Source of the DNA: [Synechococcus] sp. NIES-970
GTDB lineage: Bacteria > Cyanobacteriota > Cyanobacteriia > Cyanobacteriales > MRBY01
Direction of reading: 5' to 3'
DNA length: 64,000 nt
Assembly (NCBI GenBank): GCA_002356215.1
Contig: AP017959.1
Span: 2,186,195-2,250,194, forward strand
How positions within the stretch are numbered: the first letter of the stretch is position 1; every line of letters starts with the position of its first letter. Below the pieces are notes generated by a model. The model was not told the DNA's origin. It was given only the letters and a program-made list of their open reading frames with translations, and made no database searches. The position numbers and the translations under genes are program-made. Below, piece after piece: positions 8,598 through 17,501 of the stretch.

Positions 8598-10373
8598 TTA
8601 GGGATTCAGCCAGCCCTCGAGATTCTGCAACTGCTCGGCAGTGGCCTGGGGATTCTTCACAACTTGGTAACTGCTTGGTTGGGGGGCGGCAAGGGTAACG
8701 GCAAGGGTTTTTAGTTGGTCTTGGTGAAAAATCGTGATCGAAATTGTATCACCTGCTTGGTAGTTCTGAAGGCGGCCATTCAGTTGCTCGGCGGTGGTGC
8801 GATAGTTGGCGATCGCCAAAAGTTCATCTTCTGGATCAATGCCGGCGCGGTGGGCGGGGGAATCGTAATTAACGCTTTGGATCACGGTGCGATTATTTTG
8901 ATCAGCAACAGTAATCCCCAGATAGGGTAATTCTTGCGGTTCAAAGATTGGCTTCAGCTGTAGGCCGAAGTCAGCAAGGGCAGCTTCGAGGGGCAATTCG
9001 GCGGTAGTGTGGAGATAGGTTTGGAAAAAGGCTGTCAAATCTTCCCCGGCCACATAACTAATAATTTGTTCCACCTGGGTGGCGGTGAAACCCACTTCTG
9101 GCTTGCCGAATTTTTCCCATAGGATCCGCAACACATCATGGAGGGATTTTTGGTTTTGGTGGCGATCGCGAATCTTGAGATCTAACAGGAGGGCAACCAG
9201 AGCGCCTTTGAGATAATAGGACATTTGGTTATTGTTGCTGTAGGCTTCGCGGCGGTAGAGCTTAATCCAGGCATCAAAGCTCGACTCGGCCAGGGGCTGC
9301 ACCAGACGCCCGGGGGTCAGCAGATAGCGGCTCAGGTCTTTGCCGAGACTTTCGAGGAAAAAGGCTTTGTCATAGATCCCGGCCCACAAAGGAATGAGTA
9401 GATCGTAATAACTGGTCACCCCCTCGGCGAACCAGAGGGAAGGAGTGTAATTTTCCGTCTCGTAGTCGAAGGTTTCCAGTTCCTTGGGGCGGATTCGTTT
9501 CACATTCCACAGATGGAAAAATTCGTGGGCCACCAACTGCATGAAGCGATTGTACTGGTCCGGTTTCTTAAAGCCGAAGCGGGGATAATTTAACGAGCAG
9601 CTTTCCTTATGTTCGAGACCGCCATAGCCACTGCCAGACAGGTGCAGCAGAAACATATATTCGTCGTAGGGCAGTTCCCCGCCGAAAATTTTGGCTTCGG
9701 TTTGGATGATTTTTTTCGTGTCGGCGATCGCCTTTTCCGCATCAAAATTTCCTTCCCCCCAAACGACCCAACGGTGGGGTTTCCCTTCACAGAGAAACTC
9801 ATGGCTGTCGTGGATCCCGACTTCCACAGGGCTATCCACCAACACATCAAAATTCTCCACCCAAAAACAATTGTCCTGGTCTTCGATCAGGGGCAGGGTA
9901 GTATTCACTTCCCAGGCGATGTGAGGCGGTTCTACCGCTAAAGTGCAGGCTTGGTCTTGGTAACCGGGAATAAAGCAAAAGAGAGCCGCACCGTTGAAAT
10001 AGCCGTGGGTTTCGTCCAAGTGGTTTGTGCGCACGCTCAGGTCATTGGCATAGACCCGGTAATGCACTTGAATGTCGGCGATGTTCTCCGTCTCAATTTG
10101 CCAGTGGTTTTTACTCACCTTGTGCCAAAGTAACTCAGTCCCTGTCGGAGTTGTGGCCCGAAAATCCTGGAGATGACGCGAATATTCTCGCACCATGTAG
10201 GAACCGGGGGTCCACACGGGCATTTTTAGATCCAATTTGGCCGCTTCCCATTGACTGACCGCGATCGTCACCTCAAACAGGTGGGTTTGGGGCTGGGGCA
10301 TGGCTACCCGATAGGCGATCGCCACCTTACTTTGAACTGTTGTTGTCGAGAAAGTTGTTGCCGTATGAACCAT
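8598..10373 (-). CDS. M61-family peptidase with C-terminal PDZ domain
   Basis: 591 residues from the ATG at 10371-10373. The family (glycyl aminopeptidase type) is recognised from an N-terminal beta domain with MPVWTPGSYMVREYSRH (about 50-70), the zinc motif HEFFHLWNVKRIRP at about 283-296 with the downstream Glu in WFAEGVTSYYDLL, and a PDZ domain near 490-570 (LGITVADQNN, SPAHRAGIDPEDELLAI). The M61 family cleaves N-terminal glycine or alanine from peptides; the PDZ part probably binds peptide C-termini. There is no clear signal peptide, so a cytoplasmic location is likeliest. It lies 15 nt downstream of the crp-like gene on the same strand, so the two are probably cotranscribed. Confidence 0.92.
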   Translation of the reverse strand: MVHTATTFSTTTVQSKVAIAYRVAMPQPQTHLFEVTIAVSQWEAAKLDLKMPVWTPGSYMVREYSRHLQDFRATTPTGTELLWHKVSKNHWQIETENIADIQVHYRVYANDLSVRTNHLDETHGYFNGAALFCFIPGYQDQACTLAVEPPHIAWEVNTTLPLIEDQDNCFWVENFDVLVDSPVEVGIHDSHEFLCEGKPHRWVVWGEGNFDAEKAIADTKKIIQTEAKIFGGELPYDEYMFLLHLSGSGYGGLEHKESCSLNYPRFGFKKPDQYNRFMQLVAHEFFHLWNVKRIRPKELETFDYETENYTPSLWFAEGVTSYYDLLIPLWAGIYDKAFFLESLGKDLSRYLLTPGRLVQPLAESSFDAWIKLYRREAYSNNNQMSYYLKGALVALLLDLKIRDRHQNQKSLHDVLRILWEKFGKPEVGFTATQVEQIISYVAGEDLTAFFQTYLHTTAELPLEAALADFGLQLKPIFEPQELPYLGITVADQNNRTVIQSVNYDSPAHRAGIDPEDELLAIANYRTTAEQLNGRLQNYQAGDTISITIFHQDQLKTLAVTLAAPQPSSYQVVKNPQATAEQLQNLEGWLNP

Positions 10374-10388
10374 CAAAAAAACCTGCTT

Positions 10389-11069
10389 CTAAGCCCGATT
10401 TGCTAAATTTGTCAGTTGCTTAAAGTTAATCAAGTGGATGCGACCTTCACCAATTTCGATCCAGCCTTTCCCTTCCAGTTTAGACAAAATCATTTCCACT
10501 TCTTTGGGGGTAATATCCGCCACATCCGCAAGGTCTGACACTGAGAGTTGAATGATCTCCATCCCTTGATCGGTCGGTTGACCATAGTTTTCGGCCAGTA
10601 GGAGGAGGGTTTTGACCAATTTCAAGGCAGGGGGCTGTTTGCGCCAATAAAACCGGGCATTGGCATTGCGGAGACGGCGCACCATCAGTTGCAGCATTTT
10701 GTGGTGCAGTTGGGGATCTTTAAACAAGAGTTGGATAAACCGCTGGGCCGAAACGCTGAAGAGCTTCACCGTTGAAAGAGCAACGACATCAGTGGAACGG
10801 GGCGATTCATCGAGCACCGACATTTCCCCAAAGAAATCTCCTTCACCCATAATCGCTAAGGTGACAGTTTCGTTGTCCCCCGTTAAGCGCCGTACCTTGA
10901 TCCAACCGGATTCAATGAAGTAGACGGCATTGCCCCAGGAGTCTTCCATCAAGACAGTCCGTTCAGCGGGATACTCATGCTCTGTGGTGACGGACAGGAG
11001 CCATTCGATGGTTTCGGGATTTGCGGTACTAAAGAGAGGAAAAAGCTCGCTAAAAGCTTCGATGTCCAT
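10389..11069 (-). CDS. Crp/Fnr-family transcription regulator (SyCRP1-like)
   Basis: 226 residues. Cyclic-nucleotide-binding beta roll at about 10-125 with the phosphate-binding cassette FFGEMSVLDESPRSTDV (about 78-95) that keeps the Glu and Arg which contact cAMP in Crp, a dimer helix, and a winged HTH at about 160-215 (QLSVSDLADVADITPKEVEMILSKLEGKGWI). It resembles the cyanobacterial cAMP receptor protein SyCRP1 of Synechocystis, which controls motility and pilus genes. The recognition helix is atypical for Crp (no RETVxR core), so the DNA target may differ. Divergent from the PPK2 gene with 229 nt between them; likely first gene of an operon with the M61 peptidase. Confidence 0.9.
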   Translation of the reverse strand: MDIEAFSELFPLFSTANPETIEWLLSVTTEHEYPAERTVLMEDSWGNAVYFIESGWIKVRRLTGDNETVTLAIMGEGDFFGEMSVLDESPRSTDVVALSTVKLFSVSAQRFIQLLFKDPQLHHKMLQLMVRRLRNANARFYWRKQPPALKLVKTLLLLAENYGQPTDQGMEIIQLSVSDLADVADITPKEVEMILSKLEGKGWIEIGEGRIHLINFKQLTNLANRA

Positions 11070-11298
11070 GAAGTTTTTTCGGGTGTGCGGAATTAAACAG
11101 GCTATTTGGCGTGACTGTTGGCTGCTATTTTCTCATGTTTTCTTTTCAGAATAGCTCACTTTGGTGGGATGACCGCCCCAGGCGATCGCCGCCCATGGTG
11201 TTGTTTACCTTAGGTTAAGCTTTGCAGTCTAATGGGCCTGGAAACAAATCCCCTTGGCATAATTTGGATTGGAGCACAACAAGGAATGAAAATAGCCT

Positions 11299-12810
11299 GT
11301 GTTAAATACCCTCGACCTCAAGCGATCGCTGGACAAAGATACTTACAAAGATCAGTTAGAAGAGCTGATGCAGCAGTTGCGCACCCTGCAAACGGCCTGC
11401 TGGCAGCACCAGTTACCAGTGACTGTGGTGCTTGAGGGGTGGGCCGCTGCCGGGAAGGGAGCTTTGGTCAAAAAAATGACCAATTACATGGACCCCCGGG
11501 GATTTTCTGTGCTGCCGATCTTCGAACCCTCTTCCCGGGAAAAGCACTACCCATTCCTTTGGCGCTTTTGGCACAAACTCCCTGCCAAGGGTAGCATCGC
11601 TTTTTTTTACCACAGTTGGTATACCCATGTTCTTGAAGATCGCCTCTTTGCACGCCTAGACCCCCTAGAAGTGCCCTCAGTGGTGCGAGAAATCAATGGT
11701 TTTGAGCGTCAATTGGTCGATGATGGCATGGCGATCGCCAAATTTTGGATTCACCTGTCCCAAAAGGAACTCAAAAAACGCCTCAAGGAAGCTGAAGCCG
11801 ACGAACTCGAAGCCTGGCGGGTGCGCCCAGAGGATTGGCAACAGGCGAAAAATTACGACGAATACCAGAGCCTCGCTGAAGAAATGCTGATCTACACCAG
11901 CACCGGCGCTGCCCCCTGGACCCTGGTGGAAGGTAACGATTACCGCTGGTCAGAAATCAAAGTGCTCTCCCAACTGGTGGCCACCATTGTCGAAGCCCTC
12001 GATCGCCGCAAAATTACTCTCCCCGCAGCGGTGGACATTAAACCCCAATCTCAACTCCTCCCTACAGAACCAGATTTCCTGGCCAAGGTGGATTTAAGTC
12101 AAACCTTAGACCAAAAAGAATATAAAAAGCGTTTGCGGGCAGCTCAGATCAAACTCCGGCAACTGCAACTGAAGATTCACCAAGAAAAATTGCCCGTGCT
12201 CCTCCTCTTCGAAGGGTGGGATGCCGCTGGCAAGGGGGGCGCGATTAAACGCCTAACCGACGTGCTCGATCCCCGCAGTTATAAGGTGGATGCCTTTGGT
12301 GCCCCCACCGCAGAGGAAAACCGTTACCATTACCTCTGGCGTTTTTCCCGTCACCTGCCGGGCATGGGAACGATTGGCATTTTTGACCGCAGTTGGTATG
12401 GGCGGGTGCTGGTGGAACGGGTCGAAGGTTTTGCCACGGAGGCGGAATGGAAGCGGGCCTACCGGGAAATCAATGAATTTGAGGCTCAGCTCACCCGGAA
12501 GGGCTATGTGTTGGTTAAATTTTGGCTCCACATTGACCAAGCAGAACAGCTGCAACGCTTTGAGCAACGGCGGGAGAATCCTTTTAAGCAATACAAATTA
12601 ACAGACGAAGATTGGCGCAACCGGGAAAAATGGGATGAATATGATGTGGCGATCAATCAGGCGATCGCCCGCACCAGTACCCCCGCTGCCCCCTGGAGCA
12701 TTGTCCCGGCCAATGACAAGCTCTTTGCCCGGGTGTTTGTCATCGAAAAAGTCATTGAGGCGATCGAAGACAAGCTAAAAAGTCTCAAGGATCAAGAGAA
12801 CCATACCTAA
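11299..12810 (+). CDS. Two-domain PPK2-family polyphosphate kinase (polyphosphate:AMP phosphotransferase type)
   Basis: 503 residues made of two PPK2 domains in tandem. Domain 1 (about 15-245) has Walker A EGWAAAGKG at 46-54; domain 2 (about 265-495) has EGWDAAGKGG near 304 and the lid/Walker B motif FDRSWYGRVLVERVEGF near 360. In domain 1 the equivalent motif reads FYHSWYTHVLEDRLF, so the conserved Asp is missing, as is known for two-domain PPK2 proteins where only the C-terminal half is active. The enzyme moves phosphate between polyphosphate and AMP or ADP, helping regenerate nucleotides. Start is GTG, three codons before a Leu-Asp-Leu run that fits domain families. Lone gene. Confidence 0.9.
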   Translation: MLNTLDLKRSLDKDTYKDQLEELMQQLRTLQTACWQHQLPVTVVLEGWAAAGKGALVKKMTNYMDPRGFSVLPIFEPSSREKHYPFLWRFWHKLPAKGSIAFFYHSWYTHVLEDRLFARLDPLEVPSVVREINGFERQLVDDGMAIAKFWIHLSQKELKKRLKEAEADELEAWRVRPEDWQQAKNYDEYQSLAEEMLIYTSTGAAPWTLVEGNDYRWSEIKVLSQLVATIVEALDRRKITLPAAVDIKPQSQLLPTEPDFLAKVDLSQTLDQKEYKKRLRAAQIKLRQLQLKIHQEKLPVLLLFEGWDAAGKGGAIKRLTDVLDPRSYKVDAFGAPTAEENRYHYLWRFSRHLPGMGTIGIFDRSWYGRVLVERVEGFATEAEWKRAYREINEFEAQLTRKGYVLVKFWLHIDQAEQLQRFEQRRENPFKQYKLTDEDWRNREKWDEYDVAINQAIARTSTPAAPWSIVPANDKLFARVFVIEKVIEAIEDKLKSLKDQENHT

Positions 12811-12827
12811 CTGAAATTGACCTGCGC

Positions 12828-13322
12828 CTAGGATGATAACTTTTGAATTCCAGCAGTTGGTAGCTGGGCTGTTAAAGCCTGGATTGTTTGTTGACTACAG
12901 GGCTCCCGCCAATGTGGAGCAATTTCTGCGAGGGGCACGAGGACAAAAGCCCGCTCCTGCATCCGGGGGTGAGGCACTTGTAAGTGGGGAAAATCAATAA
13001 TGTCTTGACCATATAAAATCAGATCTAGATCCAAGGTACGTGCTCCCCAGCGTTCCCGTCGCTCTCGACCAAAGTTTTGTTCAATCTCTAAAAGCATCGC
13101 CAAAAGTGTTTCGGCCCCTAAATTCGTCACTTGGGCGGTCAGGCAACCATTGATATAGTCCGGTTGGGGCGGGCCTACCGGCGCGGTGCGATACCAACTA
13201 GAGCAGGCGGTCAGGGTGAACCTGGGGTGGGCCGTTAATTGGGCGATCGCCTGTTTGAGAATATTAAAAGAATCTCCCAAGTTACTCCCCAAGGCGATCG
13301 CCACATCGATTTCCTGCGCCAT
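12828..13322 (-). CDS. folK: 2-amino-4-hydroxy-6-hydroxymethyldihydropteridine pyrophosphokinase
   Basis: 164 residues, normal for HPPK. It transfers pyrophosphate from ATP to the pterin in folate synthesis. The family motifs are complete: ALGSNLGDS at 10-18, WYRTAPVGPPQPDYINGC (about 43-60), ERRERWGARTLDLDLILYG with the magnesium Asp pair (about 90-108) and VPHPRMQERAFVLVPLAEIAP. It is convergent with the PPK2 gene, with only 17 nt between stops, and divergent from the histidine phosphatase gene. Confidence 0.95.
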   Translation of the reverse strand: MAQEIDVAIALGSNLGDSFNILKQAIAQLTAHPRFTLTACSSWYRTAPVGPPQPDYINGCLTAQVTNLGAETLLAMLLEIEQNFGRERRERWGARTLDLDLILYGQDIIDFPHLQVPHPRMQERAFVLVPLAEIAPHWREPCSQQTIQALTAQLPTAGIQKLSS

Positions 13323-13450
13323 TTTTGCCCCACAATTTTCTCAAAAATCCTTCCAAATCCTAACCTTTTACCCAGACCCCGAACCAGATACTATGGTGTA
13401 GGCAAAAATCCCCCCCAATATTTCACACAACCAAAACGGAGGAAACCAAG

Positions 13451-14785
13451 GTGGCAACCCGCGTCATTATCGTGCGTCACGGACAAAGCAGCTATAACGC
13501 CCTCAAAATGATCCAGGGCCGTTGTGACGAATCAGTCCTCACAGACAAAGGTCGCGCCGATGCCGCTACCGTCGGCCAAGCTCTCCAAGGAATCAATTTT
13601 GCGGCGATCTACTGCAGCCCCCTCCAACGGGCAAAACAGACCGCCGAAATTATTCACCAACAGCTCGACGGTGTTCCTGCGCCCACCCCGAGTGCAGGTC
13701 TTTTAGAAATCAATCTGCCCCAGTGGGAAAAACTTCTTAAAACCGAAGTTAAGGAAAAATACCCCGAAGCCTATCGCCTCTGGCACGAAAACCCCGCTGA
13801 ATTTGCGATGACCCACGCCGATGGCAGTGAGCATTATCCCGTCAAAGACTTATACAACCAGGCGCAACAATTCTGGCAGGAACTCCTCGCCAAGCACCAA
13901 GGGGAAACAGTGCTAATCGTCGCCCACAATGGTATTAACCGCTGTCTACTGATGAGCGCTGCGGGCATTCCCCCCAGCAAATATCAGAGCATCCAGCAAT
14001 CCAACTGCTGCATCAATGTAGTTAACTTCGCCGGTCAACTGGGGGATATTGTCCAGTTTGAATCGATTAACCAAACCGCCCACCTCGGCGTTACCCTGCC
14101 TTCCTATCGCCCTGGCCATAATGGTTTACGCCTCCTGCTCGTGCGCCACGGGGAAACCAACTGGAACCGAGAAGGCCGCTTCCAAGGGACGATGGATATC
14201 CCCCTCAATGAAAATGGCCAGGCCCAGGCCGCTAAAGCCCAAGCTTTTCTCAAGGATGTGAATCTAGACTTTGCTGTCACCAGTCCCATGAGTCGCCCGA
14301 AGGAAACGGCAGAAATTATTCTCCAGGCCCATCCCCAGATTCAACTGGCGACCCATCCCCAGCTCGAAGAGATTGGCCATGGCCTTTGGGAAGGAAAACT
14401 AGAGTCCGAAATTGAGGCAGATTTTCCGGGGATGCTCCAGGAATGGCAAACCAAGCCAGAAACGGTGCAGATGCCCGAGGGGGAAAATCTCCAGCAGGTA
14501 TGGGACCGGGCCAACCAGGCTTGGGATGAAATCGTCGCCCAATATAGCCAAACCCCCAATCAAGTCGGGTTAGTGGTCGCCCACGATGCAATTAATAAAG
14601 TGATTCTCTGCCGGGTGATGGGACTGCAACCGAAGGATATTTGGGCCGTGAAGCAGGGCAACTGTGCGGTCACAGTGGTGGATTATCTCCAGGGAGCCGA
14701 CAGTGAACCCGTCCTCCAGGCGATGAATATCACCTCCCACCTGGGCTTTGGGGTGATTGATAAAACGGCAGCTGGAGCGCTGTAG
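13451..14785 (+). CDS. Tandem histidine-phosphatase (phosphoglycerate-mutase-like) protein
   Basis: 444 residues: two complete histidine-phosphatase domains. Domain 1 has VRHGQSSYN at about 8 with the catalytic His, and VAHNGINR near 158; domain 2 has VRHGETNWNREG near 231 and VAHDAINK near 378, so both halves keep RHG, Arg and the second His. Cyanobacterial proteins of this class (Synechocystis slr1124 type) include metal-independent phosphoserine phosphatases that complete serine synthesis; which substrate each half takes cannot be read from sequence. GTG start with AGGAAACC just upstream. Divergent from folK; followed by an extended HIP1 palindrome and then fabD. Confidence 0.88.
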   Translation: MATRVIIVRHGQSSYNALKMIQGRCDESVLTDKGRADAATVGQALQGINFAAIYCSPLQRAKQTAEIIHQQLDGVPAPTPSAGLLEINLPQWEKLLKTEVKEKYPEAYRLWHENPAEFAMTHADGSEHYPVKDLYNQAQQFWQELLAKHQGETVLIVAHNGINRCLLMSAAGIPPSKYQSIQQSNCCINVVNFAGQLGDIVQFESINQTAHLGVTLPSYRPGHNGLRLLLVRHGETNWNREGRFQGTMDIPLNENGQAQAAKAQAFLKDVNLDFAVTSPMSRPKETAEIILQAHPQIQLATHPQLEEIGHGLWEGKLESEIEADFPGMLQEWQTKPETVQMPEGENLQQVWDRANQAWDEIVAQYSQTPNQVGLVVAHDAINKVILCRVMGLQPKDIWAVKQGNCAVTVVDYLQGADSEPVLQAMNITSHLGFGVIDKTAAGAL

Positions 14786-14797
14786 GGTTTAAACCAG

Positions 14798-14817
14798 GGG
14801 AAGGCGATCGCCTTCCC
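14798..14817. repeat. 20-bp perfect palindrome built on a HIP1 core
   Basis: GGGAAGGCGATCGCCTTCCC is palindromic over all 20 bases, in the 105-nt gap after the histidine phosphatase gene. It is directly followed by TATAAT at 14819-14824. It could be the terminator of the upstream gene folding as a cruciform-type stem with a minimal loop, or an operator next to a fabD promoter; no good -35 hexamer stands at the right distance upstream. Confidence 0.6.
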
Positions 14818-14890
14818 TTATAATCAGTTTCTGGATTTTTAGAAATCTGCATCAAAAATCTTTGTAGCAATCGTATTTTGAGGGAGTGTC

Positions 14891-15769
14891 ATGGGTAAAA
14901 TTGCGTGGGTTTTTCCGGGTCAAGGGTCACAGGCGGTGGGCATGGGGGCAGATCTCGCTGACAATGCGATCGCCCAGGCTAAATTTGCCGAAGCGGAGGC
15001 AATTCTCGGCTGGTCTGTGCTCGACAAATGCCAGGGAGATGAAGCGGAACTGTCCCGCACCCTCTATACCCAACCCTGTCTCTATGTGCTCGAAGCAATT
15101 CTCTGCGATCTCTACCGGGAAAAAGCCCCCCAGGTGGATTTCGTGGCGGGCCATAGCCTGGGGGAATATTCCGCCCTCTATGCCGCTGGGGTCTATGATT
15201 TTGCCTCGGGTTTAAAGCTGGTGCAAAAGCGCGCCCAACTGATGGACCAAGCCTCTGGGGGCAAAATGGCAGCCCTGATGAAATTTGACCGGGCAGAACT
15301 GATCGAAAAAATCGCCGCCACCGAGGGCGTTACCCTGGCTAATGACAATAGCGAACAGCAGGTGGTGATTTCCGGTACCCCCGAAGCAGTCGATGCAGTG
15401 ATGAATGGCATTAAAACCAAACGGGCGATCGCCCTAAATGTGTCCGGGGCGTTTCACTCCCCCTTTATGGCAGAAGCAGCAGCCCAATTTGAATCGGTTT
15501 TGGCCGCCGTCGAGTTTGCTGATGCAAAGATCCCGGTGTTGTCCAATGTTGACCCCCAACCGGAAACCCAAGCAGCGGCCCTCAAAGCCCGGCTCCAAAA
15601 GCAGATGACCGGCTCTGTGCGCTGGCTCGAAATTATGAACACCCTCAATGATCTAGAAGTGGCCACTGCTGTGGAAATCGGCCCCGGTAAAGTGCTGACG
15701 GGCTTAATTCAACGGACTTGTAAAGAAATGACAACTCAAAATATTAGCGCTTTAGGCAATATCGCGTAG
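14891..15769 (+). CDS. fabD: Malonyl-CoA:ACP transacylase
   Basis: 292 residues, typical length. Transfers malonyl from CoA to acyl carrier protein to feed fatty acid elongation. FPGQGSQ at 8-14 forms the oxyanion area, the nucleophile Ser89 sits in GHSLGEY (87-93), the catalytic His is in SGAFHSPFM near 190, and the conserved Arg/Gln residues are present. ATG start with GGGAGTG ahead of it. Not clustered with fabH, fabG or acpP, as is usual for cyanobacteria. Two HIP1 sites lie just downstream. Confidence 0.95.
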   Translation: MGKIAWVFPGQGSQAVGMGADLADNAIAQAKFAEAEAILGWSVLDKCQGDEAELSRTLYTQPCLYVLEAILCDLYREKAPQVDFVAGHSLGEYSALYAAGVYDFASGLKLVQKRAQLMDQASGGKMAALMKFDRAELIEKIAATEGVTLANDNSEQQVVISGTPEAVDAVMNGIKTKRAIALNVSGAFHSPFMAEAAAQFESVLAAVEFADAKIPVLSNVDPQPETQAAALKARLQKQMTGSVRWLEIMNTLNDLEVATAVEIGPGKVLTGLIQRTCKEMTTQNISALGNIA

Positions 15770-15895
15770 AAATTTTGTCTTGTCGATTTTGGCGATCGCC
15801 TTTTTATCCGCAGGGAAGAAGGGCGATCGCTTTTTTGTAAGGCATCAGAAAAATCATCGCTAGAATAGAGCAGATTGAATCTTTTCGAGAAAATC

Positions 15896-16765
15896 ATGCG
15901 CCGAATAATTTTTACATTCAGTCTAACAACTATTGCCTGTATAAATTTTGCCTTGGGGACATCTGAAGTGGCAGTCTCTGCTTCCCATGAAATGGGGTCA
16001 GAACTTGAAACTCAAAATTCAGTTTTTATGCCTCAAGATATTGACTTTGGCAAACATTTTCGTGACTTGGATGTTGAAGGTTCAATTCTGATTTACGATG
16101 CTCAAAACAATCGCACTTATCAATATAATCCCGAACGAAATCAAACAGCTTTCCCTGCCGCCTCAACTTTTAAAATTCTCAATTCTATGATTGCCCTAGA
16201 AACGGGGGTGATCAACGATGAACTTTCGGTCTTAACTTGGGATGGCATTCAGCGGGAATTACCCCAATGGAATCGGGACTTGAATTTACGGGAAGCGTTT
16301 AAAGTTTCTGGCGTTTGGTTCTATCAAGTGTTGGCGCGGCGGGTTGGCCATGGGCAAATGGATGAATGGATGACAAAAGTCGATTATGGCAATCAAAAAA
16401 TTGGCGGACCAGAATCGATTGATCGTTTTTGGTTAGATGGGATTCTACAAGTTACACCCCAAGAACAAGTTGATTTTTTACAGGATCTCCATGCTGAAAA
16501 ACTTCCTTTTTCTGAGCGCACAATGGCAATTGTTAAAGACATTATGATTGCAGAACAAACACCAGACTATACCATCAGCGCAAAAACAGGCTGGTTTGGC
16601 TTCGGGGATTATTCAAAACCGAATATTGGCTGGTATGTCGGCTACGTTGAAAAAGATGAAAATGTTTACTTTTTTGCGACAAACATTAATATTGATACGG
16701 AAAGAGATGCTGCAGTTCGCATCGAATTAACCCGCCGTTGCTTGCAGGATTTAGGCATACTGTAA
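15896..16765 (+). CDS. Class D (OXA-type) beta-lactamase
   Basis: 289 residues from the ATG at 15896 (an in-frame TTG is seven codons upstream). N-terminal signal peptide (MRRIIFTFSLTTIACINFALG) predicts export to the periplasm. All class D active-site motifs are in order: STFK at 90-93 with the nucleophilic Ser and the Lys that is carbamylated in this class, SGV at 138-140, YGN at 164-166 and KTGW at 230-233. It should hydrolyse penicillin-type drugs; it could also act on cell-wall intermediates. The gene is more AT-rich than its neighbours and contains no HIP1 site although two lie in the 120 nt before it, which suggests relatively recent transfer. Monocistronic in appearance. Confidence 0.93.
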   Translation: MRRIIFTFSLTTIACINFALGTSEVAVSASHEMGSELETQNSVFMPQDIDFGKHFRDLDVEGSILIYDAQNNRTYQYNPERNQTAFPAASTFKILNSMIALETGVINDELSVLTWDGIQRELPQWNRDLNLREAFKVSGVWFYQVLARRVGHGQMDEWMTKVDYGNQKIGGPESIDRFWLDGILQVTPQEQVDFLQDLHAEKLPFSERTMAIVKDIMIAEQTPDYTISAKTGWFGFGDYSKPNIGWYVGYVEKDENVYFFATNINIDTERDAAVRIELTRRCLQDLGIL

Positions 16766-16797
16766 CGGATAGAAAGGGATAAACCAAGGACGTAACA

Positions 16798-17442
16798 ATG
16801 ATTTATTTAGACTCGGCGATCGCCTCCGAAGCAAGTGAGGCCATGGCCTGGGGTTGGGTCAAAGGCATCACCACCAATCCCACCCTCCTTGCCAAGGTCA
16901 CTAATCCCCCGGAAGAAACCCTCAAAGCTTTGGCCGCAATTACTCCCGGGGAACTGTATTACCAACTGGTGAGCGAAGACTGTGACGGCATGATCCGGGA
17001 GGCCCATCGAGCACGGGAGATTATCGGTGACAAACTGGTGCTAAAAATTCCCGCCACCTTTACAGGCTTCCAATCTCTCCCAAAACTCGCGCCAGAAATT
17101 GCTTGTTCCGTTACCGCCATCTATCACCCAAGCCAAGCGGTGATTGCCGCCGAGGGGGGTGCAAAATATGCGATCGCCTATGTGAATCGGGCCACCAGAC
17201 TCCTAGGAGATGGTTGCGCTCTAGTTAAGGAAATGAAAACGGTCCTCCAGGGCAGCGAGACGACGATCCTCGCTGCTAGCCTCAAATCCAGCGATGAGGT
17301 GGCTGGGGCGATCGTCGCTGGAGCCGACCACATCACTGTCCCCTTTGCGATGCTGAAGACTTTGACCTCTCATCCCCTCTCGGAGGAAACAAAGGTAGAA
17401 TTTAATCGCCTCGGGTGTGGTTTGCCGGAAACAGATTCCTAA
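16798..17442 (+). CDS. Transaldolase/fructose-6-phosphate aldolase-like protein
   Basis: 214 residues, the short TalC/Fsa size. (beta/alpha)8 barrel with the family start MIYLDSAIASEA, GITTNPTLLAK (about 22-32), the Schiff-base lysine in LVLKIPATFTGF (about 83), and AGADHITVPFAMLKTL near the end. Classical TalB-type transaldolases are about 320 residues, so this is the small subfamily, which includes fructose-6-phosphate aldolases and short transaldolases; which activity applies is not decidable here. The lysine and the Asp of LDSA are kept. It follows the beta-lactamase by 32 nt and precedes the folate transporter by 59 nt, all on the plus strand. Confidence 0.85.
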   Translation: MIYLDSAIASEASEAMAWGWVKGITTNPTLLAKVTNPPEETLKALAAITPGELYYQLVSEDCDGMIREAHRAREIIGDKLVLKIPATFTGFQSLPKLAPEIACSVTAIYHPSQAVIAAEGGAKYAIAYVNRATRLLGDGCALVKEMKTVLQGSETTILAASLKSSDEVAGAIVAGADHITVPFAMLKTLTSHPLSEETKVEFNRLGCGLPETDS

Positions 17443-17501
17443 GGAGGTTGTCTATACTGAGTGAATAGCATTTACAAAACTTCATCATAAGCAATCCCTT
17501 G

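Noticed and set aside
11070-11298. Possible Crp site between the Crp-like gene and the PPK2 gene
   Set aside because: TGTGA-N6-TCACA cannot be found; only half-site-like GTGA triplets occur.
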